From contig JACKBJ010000009.1 in the NCBI GenBank assembly GCA_020634625.1, forward strand, positions 1 to 64,000: a stretch of DNA of 64,000 bases, given 5' to 3'. The notes under the pieces were generated by a model. The model was given only the letters and a program-made list of their open reading frames with translations, was not told where the DNA came from and made no database searches. Made by a program: the position numbers and the translations under genes. This DNA is from Caldilineae bacterium (GTDB lineage: Bacteria > Chloroflexota > Anaerolineae > Epilineales > Epilineaceae). Shown piece by piece: positions 16,246 through 24,893 of the stretch (within the stretch, counting starts at the first letter, position 1; each line of letters opens with the position of its first letter).

Positions 16246-19200
16246 TCACTCGCAGGCCAGCCGGACCGAGATTCGGTCGTAGATTCGTTGCAGGGCCTCG
16301 GCATCCGGCGACGCGAAGTAGCGCTCGGGCGTGCTGGCGAGCTCGGCGAGCAAGGCCGCGTCGACGCCGTCACCCAGCCCGATCGCGTACAGGATCGCGC
16401 CGGCCGACTTGAGCGCGGCGGCCGCGTCGAGGACGGACGCCGCATCGCCGCCGGCTTGCAGGCCGTCGGTCAGGAGCACGGTCACCGGCAGCGCCCCGTC
16501 ACGGCCCTCGGCGGCCAGGAGCTGGGCGGCCTCGGCCAGGCCCAGATCGATCCGCGTGCCCTGTCCGGTGCTCTGGCGTGCCAGGGCGGAGCGGATCGCG
16601 GTCAGGTCGCCGCTCAGGCCGATCTCGCGTCGCGAGGCGCCGTCGAAGGCGACCAGGGCGGCCCGATCGCTCGGCAGGCCCAGCAGCCCGACGAAGGTGC
16701 TGGCCGCCTGGAGCGCCGCGTCGAGCTTGCTCGGGCCTTCGGGCAGCGCCGCGTTGGCGGGCTCGGCCATGCTGCTCGAGGTGTCGATGACCAGCACCAC
16801 GTCGACCGGCCGTGCCGGCCGCGGGCAGTGGCCGCGCGACAACAGCGGCAGGTACAGCGGCCATCGACGCCCCGCGTAGACCTCGACCTTCGGAATCGGG
16901 AACCGCAGCGCACCCGTCTGCCCCAACGCATCGACGTAGGCGGCATCGGCCTGGACGTTGGTCGGCCAGACGCCGACCTCCAGGGGCAGGAGCCGGTACT
17001 CGACCCGCATGCCCTCGGCGGCGCTCAACGGCCCCAGCCGCCAGGTGAGCCGGTTGCGGGCGGCGTCGAAGCTGGCCGGCGGACTCGACGAGCCGACCAC
17101 GTAGCGCATGTTGGCCGGAACGTCGTCGACCAGCTCGAGCGTCTCGAAGAGCCCGGGCTGCGGGTCCGCCGCGAGGAGGGTGCCGGCCAGCCCGGGCAGC
17201 TCCCAGGATGCCGGATCGACCAGGACGCGCCCCCCGGCCCCGGCCAGGGCATCGAGGAAGCTCGGATCGGCCACCTGACCCTCCTGGACCACGACGGCCG
17301 AGAGCGCGATGCCGTCGGCCGAGGCCGCCCGCAGCGCAACGAGGGTGTCGTCGGAGGGATTGGCGTCGGTCACGATCAGGATGGCGCGGCGACTGCCCGC
17401 GGGCAGGCCGACCCGGGGCAGCTGCCCGCGGGCCAGATCGATCGCGCCGGACATCAGGGTATCGCCGCGCGCCCGGAGGCCGGCAGTACGGCGCGCCAGG
17501 CCCAGGAGATCGCGCGAGGGCGGCTCGGCCAGGGCCTCGACCTCGTCGAAGGTCACCAGGCCGACCTCCACCCGGCGCGGGTCCAGCTCGCCCAGCAAGC
17601 CGATGACGACCTGTTTGGCGCGATCCAGGGCGTAACCCCAGTTCATCGAACGCGAGGTGTCGAACACGATCATCAGCCGCAGCGGCGCCGGCTTGGGGGG
17701 ACAGGCCCCGTCGATCTCCAGGGTCACCCGGACCTCGTCGCCCAAGGGCAGGCGCTCGGGGAGCGCCCACTTGTCGGGCGCGGCGCGGCAGGCATCCGGA
17801 CCGGGCGGCAATGCCGTTGCCGGCGGGCCAGGCACGAAGACCCAGACACCCGCCGCGTCGATGGGCGCCCAGCCCAGCTCGCTCTGGCTGCGACCGAAGG
17901 AGATCAGGACGCGTCCGTCGTCGGCGACCGCCAGGTCGCGCACCGGCATGTCGGGCTCGGGCAGGCGCCAGGCAGCCGCCAGCCGGCCGTCCGGGGCGTA
18001 GCGCAGGGCCCATCCGCCCTGGCCCAACACGTATACGTCGCCCTCCGGCCCGAAGGCCAGCGATTGCGGCCGATCCGGAAGGTCGAAGCCGCCCAGCACC
18101 GTGCCGGCCAGGTCGCGCAGCTCCACCCGAGCCCGACCGGCATCGGCCAAGGCCAGGCGCTCGCCCGACAGGTCCAGGTCGACGTAGGCGCTGCTGAGCG
18201 CGGCCCCCGGCTCGGAGAGCGTCCACTGATCCAGCAGTTGGCCCTCGGCATCGAGCAACGCCAGGCCGCCCCCTCCCGCATCCAGCACCGCCAACCGGCC
18301 GCCATCGGCGGCGACGGCCGCGATCCGCGTGCCGGCATCGGCGGCCCAGAGGCCGTTCAGACAGCGCCGCCAGTCGGCGAAGCCGTCGCCGGATCGTCGC
18401 TCGACACAGGTGGCGTCGGCGACGTAGACCGTCGCCCCGTCCAGGGCCAGGTCGAGCGCCGTGCCGACCGGTCCGCCGCCGCCACAGAGCCCGATCTGGG
18501 ACTCCAGCGCGCCGCTCGCGTTCCAACGCTGAACCGATTGCGGCTCGGTGCCGGACGGCAGGTAGTCGGCCTGGCGAAGGTCCTCGGCCGGGCTCGGGCC
18601 GAAGCGGCCCTGCAACAGGGCCGTGTCGGCTCCGGCGGCCAGGCGCAGAGGCCAGACCGGGCCTTCGAGCGCCGGATGGTCCATGCCGCCGCTCAGAAGG
18701 TAGGGCGCCGGCCGCAGCTCGGGCTGGGGAAAGGCGATCAAGCCTTCGAACTCGCAATGGCTCAAGCTGCCGAACAACGCGCCCCCGGATGGCGCCTCGA
18801 GCGCCAGCTCGCCGGTCCAGGCCTGATCGACCAAGGGCATCAGCGGCTCGGACTCGCGCAGGGCGAAGGCCTGACCGTAGCGGGCGACGAAGATGCCGGC
18901 CGGTCCGGCGGCGACGTCGATGCCAAACTCGAAGGGCACCGTCTCACGATACGCGTGCGCGGCATCGAAGATCAGGACCCCCGGCACCGGATCGGCATCG
19001 AGCGCGGAGGGCCCGGGCGGAGGGCGGGGGCCGCCGGGCTCGCGCGGCGTCGGCGGCGGCGGAACCTCCTGGAGCACGTAGACCGTCCCATCCCGATCGA
19101 CGTCGACGCGGATCGGCGTGTCCATCTCGGGCGGCCGGAGCATCTCGACCCGCTGCCCGTCGGGCGCATAGACGTCGACCGCCGCCGGGCCCAGGGTCGC

Positions 19201-19860
19201 GGACTCGGCGCTGCGGGCCAGGTAGATCCGGCCGTCCGGGCCCAGCGCGACGTCGACGTAGGACTCGTCGAAGGACCAGCTGCCCAGGCGCCGGCCGTCG
19301 ACCGGGGACCAGGCTTCGAGCCGTGCGCTGGGCCGCCGCTGCTGCTGGCTGGTCCAGAGCAGGTAGATCTGGCCGTCTGGGTCGACGTCCAGGCGGTCGG
19401 GCGCCAGACGGGTGTCGCCATCCGTCAGGCGCAGCAGCCGCGTCGCCCGGCCATCGGGCGCGACGAAGTGGAGCGCCGGATAGCGCTCGGGATCCACCGA
19501 TCGGTCATCGAGCAGGACCAGGCTTCCGTCGGGCATCGATCCGATGTCGACGGCGTCTCGATAGCGTCCCGCCCGAGGTTGCCAGGCTCGGTCGGACCAG
19601 GTGTCGATCAGCCGGTAGGCGATCGCGGGGGACTGATCCAGGGTCGATCGGATGACGCCAGCCGAAGCCGGAGCGATCCGATCCAGCCCCGCCGTGCTCG
19701 CGACGGCCTGGCCCGTCGGCGCTGCCGCCGCGAGCCCGGTCACGCAGCTGGCGAAGAGCAGGGAAGCCGCCAGACGGCTCGCGGCCGGGCGTCGCGTCGG
19801 TGGCCGCGTCTCGGCTCGCCAGCGCGCGTTCAATACCGGACGCCTGCGCGTACTGGGCAT
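16246..19860 (-). CDS. Large secreted beta-propeller protein with two vWA domains
   Basis: 1204 residues; the ATG at 19860 has a perfect AAGGAGG site. A signal peptide covers residues ~25-55. Residues ~60-640 are a long run of propeller blades ('DGRIYLARS', 'EGDVYVLGQGG', 'DGTVYVLQE'). A first vWA domain (~722-900) has FDTSRSM and VTDANPS. It is followed by a DUF11-like beta domain (~910-990) and the motif WPLYLPLLSRG. A second vWA domain (~1012-1200) has IDTSSSM and LLTDGLQ. Both MIDAS sites look intact. The architecture suggests an adhesin or surface sensor-like scaffold. The antisense strand is also open for 1688 codons, an effect of GC-rich codon use, not a gene. Confidence 0.85.
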   Translation of the reverse strand: MPSTRRRPVLNARWRAETRPPTRRPAASRLAASLLFASCVTGLAAAAPTGQAVASTAGLDRIAPASAGVIRSTLDQSPAIAYRLIDTWSDRAWQPRAGRYRDAVDIGSMPDGSLVLLDDRSVDPERYPALHFVAPDGRATRLLRLTDGDTRLAPDRLDVDPDGQIYLLWTSQQQRRPSARLEAWSPVDGRRLGSWSFDESYVDVALGPDGRIYLARSAESATLGPAAVDVYAPDGQRVEMLRPPEMDTPIRVDVDRDGTVYVLQEVPPPPTPREPGGPRPPPGPSALDADPVPGVLIFDAAHAYRETVPFEFGIDVAAGPAGIFVARYGQAFALRESEPLMPLVDQAWTGELALEAPSGGALFGSLSHCEFEGLIAFPQPELRPAPYLLSGGMDHPALEGPVWPLRLAAGADTALLQGRFGPSPAEDLRQADYLPSGTEPQSVQRWNASGALESQIGLCGGGGPVGTALDLALDGATVYVADATCVERRSGDGFADWRRCLNGLWAADAGTRIAAVAADGGRLAVLDAGGGGLALLDAEGQLLDQWTLSEPGAALSSAYVDLDLSGERLALADAGRARVELRDLAGTVLGGFDLPDRPQSLAFGPEGDVYVLGQGGWALRYAPDGRLAAAWRLPEPDMPVRDLAVADDGRVLISFGRSQSELGWAPIDAAGVWVFVPGPPATALPPGPDACRAAPDKWALPERLPLGDEVRVTLEIDGACPPKPAPLRLMIVFDTSRSMNWGYALDRAKQVVIGLLGELDPRRVEVGLVTFDEVEALAEPPSRDLLGLARRTAGLRARGDTLMSGAIDLARGQLPRVGLPAGSRRAILIVTDANPSDDTLVALRAASADGIALSAVVVQEGQVADPSFLDALAGAGGRVLVDPASWELPGLAGTLLAADPQPGLFETLELVDDVPANMRYVVGSSSPPASFDAARNRLTWRLGPLSAAEGMRVEYRLLPLEVGVWPTNVQADAAYVDALGQTGALRFPIPKVEVYAGRRWPLYLPLLSRGHCPRPARPVDVVLVIDTSSSMAEPANAALPEGPSKLDAALQAASTFVGLLGLPSDRAALVAFDGASRREIGLSGDLTAIRSALARQSTGQGTRIDLGLAEAAQLLAAEGRDGALPVTVLLTDGLQAGGDAASVLDAAAALKSAGAILYAIGLGDGVDAALLAELASTPERYFASPDAEALQRIYDRISVRLACE

Positions 19861-20168
19861 GTCGCCTCCTTGCACGATGGCGGAACGAACGCGGCCGGGC
19901 CAGGAGCGGCCCGGTCCACGCACTACCATAGCACCACCCTTGGCCCCTGAGTTAGCCCGATCGGTCGCCACCATCGGCCGGGTCCGGCGCCACTGCGAGC
20001 ACGATCGAAGGGGCTGGCATCCGTCTCCAGAGCATGATAGACTGCGCGGGCACACGGGTTGCGCGGACCTATCCCATATGCCGATCCCGCGACCGCCCGA
20101 CCGGCTCGGACATGCCCCTGCATGTCCCATGCCCGATATTCCCGTGCATCACGCCCAGGAGCAGGTCC
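19861..20168. other. Divergent intergenic region
   Basis: A 308-base gap between the propeller/vWA gene and the DUF11 gene. It holds a GC hairpin (CCGGGCC-AGGAGC-GGCCCGG, 19895-19914) in the leader of the leftward gene and a promoter for the rightward gene (20014-20043). No further coding or RNA signal was seen. Confidence 0.55.
20014..20043 (+). promoter_or_regulatory. Predicted promoter of the DUF11/SdrD-B gene
   Basis: CTGGCA at 20014-20019, an 18-base spacer and TAGACT at 20038-20043, preceded by an extended -10 TGA (20035-20037). The predicted start near 20050 gives a leader of about 119 bases to the GTG at 20169. Confidence 0.4.
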
Positions 20169-21575
20169 GTGATCCGCCAACGCCCCATCCTGCACGTCCT
20201 TGCCACGCTGCTGTCCATCGTGGTCTTCGGCCTCATGCTCACCGCCGCCGGTCAGCTGGTGATCGGCGGCCCCTTCGCCCAACGGGTGCTGGCGGCACTG
20301 CCCGGCGGCACGGCGCGACCCGAGCTGATCCCCGACGCAATCGGGGGCGCCAGGCCGATCGAGCCCTCGGCCCCGATCGTCTCCGATCGGGTCGGCGTGG
20401 ATCCACCGGTCGTCGGCTTCGGGCGCGCCGACGTCGAGCGCGAGACGCGGGACCACGAGCTCCGGGCAAGCAAGCTGCCCGAGATCCGCGTGTCGAAGCA
20501 GCGGATCTCGGCCGCGGCGGTCGAGCCGGGCGAGACGGTGGAATTTGCGATCGAGGTCACCAACAGCGGGTCGACCCCGCTGACCGAGGTCTACGTCGCC
20601 GACAGCTATGCGCCGGCCTGGCTCGAGTTCCTGGACGCCGACCCGCCGCCGAACCAGGTGGACCCGGAGGCCGGAACGGTCACCTGGACCGACCTCGAAT
20701 CCCTGATCTCGGATTCCGGCCTGGCCGTCGAGGGCCGTCTGCGCATCGCCCTGCGGTTCAGGGCCAAGGCAGCGCCGCCCGACGGCCGGCCGATCGTCAA
20801 CCGGGCCCGAGCCGGCGCCCGAGAGCGAAACGTATCGGACGGCCCCGCCGAGGATCGGGTGACCATTGTCACGCCAGCCACCCTCTGCCTGGGTGACCTG
20901 GTCTTCGTCGAGCGGGAACAGGATGGCCATTACGACGCTGCGCAAGGCGATCTGGGCGTCGCCGACGTCGCCCTGCGCCTCTTTGCGGACAGCGACGCCA
21001 GCGGCGCCTGGACGCCCGAAGACCGGGAGCTCGTTTCCACGCGCACCGACGCGTCGGGGCGCTACCGGTTCTGCGGTCTGTCTCCGGGAGCCTATCTCGT
21101 CGTCGTCGATCCGAGCAACTTCGACCGCGGCGGACCGCTCGCTCTCCTGGTCAGCAGCAGCCTCAACGGGATCGATCTGATCGGCGATCCGAACGACGAT
21201 CGGGACGACGACGACAACGGTTCGCCCACCGGAGCCCGGGGCCTCATCGCCAGCGCGGCGATGCGGCTGAGCCCGGGTGAGGAGCCTGGCCCCGATCAGG
21301 ACGGCGACGATCGCTTCAGCAACCGCACGCTCGACTTCGGCTTCGTGCTTGCGCGGCCCGATGTCAGCGCGCCGCCGCCGCTGGAGTCGCTGCCACCGGC
21401 GGAAGCCGTCGAGGCGCCGCCGGCCGAAGCCGTCGAGGCGCCGCCGCCCGACGCGGTCGACGGCCCGCCGGCCAACTCGGCCGACACGCCGACGACCCGG
21501 CCCGCGCCCGACTGGCCGTCACGGATTCCCGAGGTTCCGCGCCTGCCACGGACCGGTCACGGCCACCTGCCCTAG
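20169..21575 (+). CDS. Secreted DUF11 / SdrD B-like repeat surface protein
   Basis: 468 residues from a GTG at 20169 with CAGGAGCAGG upstream. Longer in-frame readings from 20034 have no ribosome site. Residues ~8-32 are a signal peptide. Residues ~100-235 form a DUF11-type domain ('VSKQRISAAAVEPGETVEFAI', followed by 'NSGSTPLTEVYVADSYAP'). Residues ~238-330 form an SdrD B-like domain ('GDLVFVEREQDGHYD', 'TDASGRYRFCGLSPGAYLVVV'), a beta sandwich usually found in cell-wall stalks. A tandem repeat of 'AVEAPPAE' precedes the end. The C-terminus contains LPRTG but only five residues follow, so it is not a working sortase signal. Probably part of the surface block. Confidence 0.8.
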   Translation: MIRQRPILHVLATLLSIVVFGLMLTAAGQLVIGGPFAQRVLAALPGGTARPELIPDAIGGARPIEPSAPIVSDRVGVDPPVVGFGRADVERETRDHELRASKLPEIRVSKQRISAAAVEPGETVEFAIEVTNSGSTPLTEVYVADSYAPAWLEFLDADPPPNQVDPEAGTVTWTDLESLISDSGLAVEGRLRIALRFRAKAAPPDGRPIVNRARAGARERNVSDGPAEDRVTIVTPATLCLGDLVFVEREQDGHYDAAQGDLGVADVALRLFADSDASGAWTPEDRELVSTRTDASGRYRFCGLSPGAYLVVVDPSNFDRGGPLALLVSSSLNGIDLIGDPNDDRDDDDNGSPTGARGLIASAAMRLSPGEEPGPDQDGDDRFSNRTLDFGFVLARPDVSAPPPLESLPPAEAVEAPPAEAVEAPPPDAVDGPPANSADTPTTRPAPDWPSRIPEVPRLPRTGHGHLP

Positions 21576-21588
21576 CCACGCGGCAGCC

Positions 21589-21621
21589 CCAGGTCGCGCC
21601 GCCGGCCGCGACGCGACCTGG
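21589..21621. terminator. Hairpin between convergent genes
   Basis: CCAGGTCGCG (21589-21598) and CGCGACCTGG (21612-21621) are a perfect 10-bp inverted repeat with a 13-base loop. They fill the 57-base gap between two genes that end towards each other. Likely a bidirectional transcription end. Confidence 0.5.
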
Positions 21622-21632
21622 CGGACCGAGCG

Positions 21633-22550
21633 CTAGAAGCGCGCGCAGCGCAGCGCCAGCGCGTGCCACAGCTGCACGGGCGGCAATCCGCAGGTCGGGT
21701 CGGCGCCGGCACAGGACCGGTCATCGGGCGCACGCATGCGGCCCTGGATGATGCACAGCCCGCCCGAGCGCAGGTAGCCGGCGCGGGACTCGCCCGGCGC
21801 GACCGACGCATAGGCCGGATCTTCGCGCCAACCGGCGCCGGCGAGCACCGCACGCAGCCGATAGGCCGGCAGGCTGTCGAAGCTGTCGCCGACCCTCAGC
21901 TGGTCGCCGGGCGCCTCGACGCTCAACTGGCAGCCATCGAGGAGCGTGCCCCAGACGGGGTCCTCGACGTCCGCCGGCTCGAGTCGCAAGCCGTCGGGCT
22001 CCCGGCCGAGCGCTTCGGCCATCGGCGCGGCGAGGTCGCGGCAAACCGCCAGCGCGTCGCCCGAGGCCAGCGGCGCGGGCGCGCTTCGGGCCTGGCCGGT
22101 TCCCGAGGCGCCAGGATCGGACGTCGCCGCCGGGTCGGCCGTCGGGGACCGATTCGCGGCGGGTCGGTCGCCCGCGCGGGCCGTGGCCACCTCTGACGAA
22201 AGCACCTCCGTCGGCCCACCGGCGGCCGAGTCGAGCGACTCGGAGGCGCCAGGATCCGACCCGGCGACCGCCTCCCCGACGCGGCCGGGCTCGGCCTCGA
22301 CATCGGCCGCCGAGGAGCCGGGATGGGCGACCGTCGCGGATGCGGCCAGCGCGTCACCAGCCGCCGGCCTCGCCGTGGCGCTCGAATCCACCTGGCGCGG
22401 ACCGCGCGCCGGGGTCGGTGCCGCACAGCCGGCGATCACCAGGGCCAAGGCCAGGGCGAGTCCCGTACGGACCACGGGGTCGGCGAGCCTCGCAGGGCGG
22501 GTCCGTGAGGCCTGTGTCTGGGGAAACCGGCGACGGGGATGATCGGGCAT
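21633..22550 (-). CDS. Lipoprotein of unknown function
   Basis: 305 residues; the ATG at 22550 sits seven bases after AGGAGGT. Residues ~30-48 form a lipoprotein signal ending in the lipobox VIAGC. A long Ala/Ser/Pro/Gly-rich linker (~50-175) leads to a C-terminal domain of about 130 residues with five or six cysteines ('DALAVCRDL', 'LLDGCQLSV', 'GLCIIQGRM', 'CAGADPTCGLPP'), probably disulfide-bonded. I do not recognise the domain. A TATGAT -10-like box lies at 22580-22575. It is anchored outside the cell beside the other surface proteins. Confidence 0.75.
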   Translation of the reverse strand: MPDHPRRRFPQTQASRTRPARLADPVVRTGLALALALVIAGCAAPTPARGPRQVDSSATARPAAGDALAASATVAHPGSSAADVEAEPGRVGEAVAGSDPGASESLDSAAGGPTEVLSSEVATARAGDRPAANRSPTADPAATSDPGASGTGQARSAPAPLASGDALAVCRDLAAPMAEALGREPDGLRLEPADVEDPVWGTLLDGCQLSVEAPGDQLRVGDSFDSLPAYRLRAVLAGAGWREDPAYASVAPGESRAGYLRSGGLCIIQGRMRAPDDRSCAGADPTCGLPPVQLWHALALRCARF

Positions 22551-22689
22551 CTCGTGCACCTCCTGGGCCGGCTGATCATAGCGCGTCGTCGACTTCAGGT
22601 CCGCAACTTGAGCGGGCCGAGCTGCGTAGAACGCCGAGCGAACCCTGCCGCGCCCGACTTCGCATCGTCAACCCACTCAGGAGCAGACC

Positions 22690-23475
22690 ATGCCGCGCAG
22701 CCACGAGATCGACTATCGGATCCACGGGGACGACCTGCAGTTCGTCGAGATCGAGCTCGATCCGGCCGAGGTGGTCGTCGCCGAAGCCGGCAGCATGATG
22801 TACATGGAGGAAGGCATCGCCTTCGAGACGCGAATGGGCGACGGATCGCGTCCTTCACAGGGCCTGGCCGGCAAGCTGGCCGCCGTCGGCAAGCGCGCGC
22901 TCACCGGCGAGTCCCTGTTCATGACCCACTTCGAGAACCGCTCCGGCCAGAAGCAGCGGCTGGCCTTCGCCGCGCCCTATCCCGGCAAGATCATCGCCAT
23001 CGACCTCGCCGCGACCGGCGGCGAGCTGCTGTGCCAGAAGGACGCATTTCTGGCGGCCGCCCTCGGCACGGAGATCGGCATCGCGCTGAACCGGCGCCTG
23101 GGCGCCGGGCTCTTCGGTGGCGAGGGCTTCATCCTGCAGCGGCTGCGGGGCGACGGGATGGTCTTCGTGCACGCCGGCGGCACCATCGTCGAGAAGCGCC
23201 TCGAGGGCCAGACCCTGCGGGTCGACACCGGCTGCATCGTGGCCTTCGAGCCCAGCCTGAGCTACGACATCGAGCGTGCCGGCAACCTCAAGAGCATGGC
23301 CTTCGGTGGCGAGGGTCTGTTCCTGGCAACCTTGTCCGGCCAGGGGCGGGTCTGGCTCCAATCGTTGCCCTTCTCGCGCCTGTCCGATCGCATCGTCGCC
23401 AACCTGCCGCGCGCGACCAGCGGCACCGGCGAGAGCTCGATCCTGGGCGGTATCGGCCGAATGCTGGAGGGCTGA
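22690..23475 (+). CDS. AIM24 / TIGR00266 family protein
   Basis: 261 residues, ATG preceded by CAGGAGCAG. The sequence is all-beta and Gly-rich with the family's marks: 'VEIELDPAEVVVAEAGSMMY' near the start, 'GGEGFILQRLRGDGMVFVHA' in the middle, and 'FGGEGLFLATLSGQGRVWLQ' late. Bacterial members are soluble oligomeric proteins with no settled function; the mitochondrial namesake affects inner-membrane organisation. It lies alone between the lipoprotein and ycaQ. Confidence 0.88.
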   Translation: MPRSHEIDYRIHGDDLQFVEIELDPAEVVVAEAGSMMYMEEGIAFETRMGDGSRPSQGLAGKLAAVGKRALTGESLFMTHFENRSGQKQRLAFAAPYPGKIIAIDLAATGGELLCQKDAFLAAALGTEIGIALNRRLGAGLFGGEGFILQRLRGDGMVFVHAGGTIVEKRLEGQTLRVDTGCIVAFEPSLSYDIERAGNLKSMAFGGEGLFLATLSGQGRVWLQSLPFSRLSDRIVANLPRATSGTGESSILGGIGRMLEG

Positions 23476-23514
23476 GCCGAGGGCAGGGCCCTCGTCGGGT
23501 CCAGCCGGTCGGGG

Positions 23515-23543
23515 TTGACCCTGGCGAACAGTCGTTCTAGACT
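23515..23543 (+). promoter_or_regulatory. Predicted promoter upstream of ycaQ
   Basis: TTGACC at 23515-23520, a 17-base spacer and TAGACT at 23538-23543. The predicted transcription start is about 23550, immediately before an ATG at 23551 that opens a ten-codon ORF. Confidence 0.5.
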
Positions 23544-23550
23544 CCCCGCC

Positions 23551-23583
23551 ATGATCATCTCGACTCCCGCCTGGCGTTCCTGA
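23551..23583 (+). CDS. Possible ten-codon leader ORF coupled to ycaQ
   Basis: ATG-ATC-ATC-TCG... encodes MIISTPAWRS and ends in a TGA that overlaps the ycaQ ATG (TGATG). With the predicted start at 23550 it would be a leaderless mini-ORF delivering ribosomes to ycaQ, which itself has no ribosome site. Evidence is positional only. Confidence 0.3.
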   Translation: MIISTPAWRS

Positions 23584-24785
23584 TGCCATCCCTTTCGCTG
23601 GCCGAAGCGCGGAGGATCGCATTGGCCGCGCAGGGCTTCGGCGTCCCTAGGCCCCGGGGGCGGGTCGATCGAAGGCACTTCCGGCGCGTGCTCGAGACGC
23701 TGGGCCTGGTGCAGCTCGACACGGTCAACGTCATGGCCCGGGCCCACTACATGCCCTTCTTCGCGCGGTTGGGCGCTTTCGATCGCGACCGCCTCGACGC
23801 CTGGCTCTGGCACTCGGGCGACACCTTCGAGTATTGGGGCCACGCGATCAGCGTGCTGCCGGTCGATGCCTACCCGCTCTTGCGGCATCGAATGGCCGGT
23901 CGGGGAGGCTGGCGCCGCTTGGAGCGCCTGCAGGCGGAGCGGCCGGGTTATGTCGAGCAGATCCGCGACGAGGTCCTCGCCCGAGGCCCCTTGACCATGG
24001 CCGAGCTCAGCGATGGCGGCAAGCGGCTCGAGGGCTGGTGGCGGAGCGAGGCGCGCGTCGTGCTCGAGCACCTGTTCGACACGGGCCAGATCGCGGCGCG
24101 GCGCCGTCCGGACTTCACCCGGATCTACGCCGCGCCGCGAAGCCTGGTCGATGCCGATGCGCTGGCAGCGGCCGCGCTGCCGCAAGCCGAGGCTCAGACG
24201 CAGCTCTTGGAGCGAGCCGCCGCCAGCCTCGGCCTGGCCACGACCCGCGACCTGGCCGACTACTATCGGTTGCCGGTCGCCGACAGCCAGCGGCGCTTGG
24301 AGGACCTGGCCCGGGCGGGTCGGCTCGAGCGGGTGACCGTCGCCGGCTGGCCGGGCTCCGCCTGGCTGCATCCGGCCGCGCGGCGCCCGCGCCGGATCGC
24401 GTCGCGGGCCTTGATCTCGCCCTTCGACTCGTTGATCTGGTACCGTCCACGCGTCGAGCGTCTCTGGGCCTTCCACTACCGGATCGAGATCTACGTTCCG
24501 GCCAGCCAGCGCCGCTTCGGATACTATGTGCTGCCCTTCCTGCTGAACGAGGCGCTGGTCGCGCGGGTCGACTTGAAGGCCGACCGGGCCGAAGGTCGGC
24601 TCAGGGTCCGGGCAGCCTGGATCGAACCCGATCAAGCGGCGGACCGGGTCGCCCCCGCGCTGGTCGAAACCCTGCGCGAGACCGCCGCGTGGCTTGGACT
24701 CGACGGGATCACGGTCGAGCCCCGCGGTGATCTGGCCGCGTACCTCGCGCGAAGCCTCGGCAGCGGCGCCGCCGGCTCGGCCTGA
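23583..24785 (+). CDS. ycaQ: YcaQ-family winged-helix DNA glycosylase
   Basis: 400 residues of the HTH_42/YcaQ family, whose studied members unhook interstrand DNA crosslinks and other bulky alkyl lesions. The recognisable blocks are the N-terminal 'FRRVLETLGLVQLDTVNV' with its QLD motif, 'RAHYMPFFARLG', 'HSGDTFEYWGHAISVLP', and the late 'ISPFDSLIWYRPRVERLW'. The length is normal. The start is taken at the ATG overlapping the TGA of a short upstream ORF; no Shine-Dalgarno site is present. Role inferred: cytosolic DNA repair. Confidence 0.88.
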   Translation: MPSLSLAEARRIALAAQGFGVPRPRGRVDRRHFRRVLETLGLVQLDTVNVMARAHYMPFFARLGAFDRDRLDAWLWHSGDTFEYWGHAISVLPVDAYPLLRHRMAGRGGWRRLERLQAERPGYVEQIRDEVLARGPLTMAELSDGGKRLEGWWRSEARVVLEHLFDTGQIAARRRPDFTRIYAAPRSLVDADALAAAALPQAEAQTQLLERAAASLGLATTRDLADYYRLPVADSQRRLEDLARAGRLERVTVAGWPGSAWLHPAARRPRRIASRALISPFDSLIWYRPRVERLWAFHYRIEIYVPASQRRFGYYVLPFLLNEALVARVDLKADRAEGRLRVRAAWIEPDQAADRVAPALVETLRETAAWLGLDGITVEPRGDLAAYLARSLGSGAAGSA

Positions 24786-24893
24786 TCGGTCTCCGCCGCA
24801 TGGGCCGCGACCGCCGACCGGGCTCGCCCAGCCTTCATCGATCGCCGGGCCGCGGCGACCGCCGCTGCCTGCAACCCTCCAGGATGCACTGCC

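Noticed and set aside
14884..19950. Plus-strand open frame of 1688 codons
   Set aside because: It lies opposite the propeller/vWA and jelly-roll genes. The composition (Gln/Arg/Gly/Ala) is that of antisense reading in GC-rich DNA, with no start site or domain.
21540..21575. LPRTG as a sortase anchor in the DUF11/SdrD-B protein
   Set aside because: Only five residues (HGHLP) follow it; there is no hydrophobic helix or basic tail, and no reading frame nearby supplies one.
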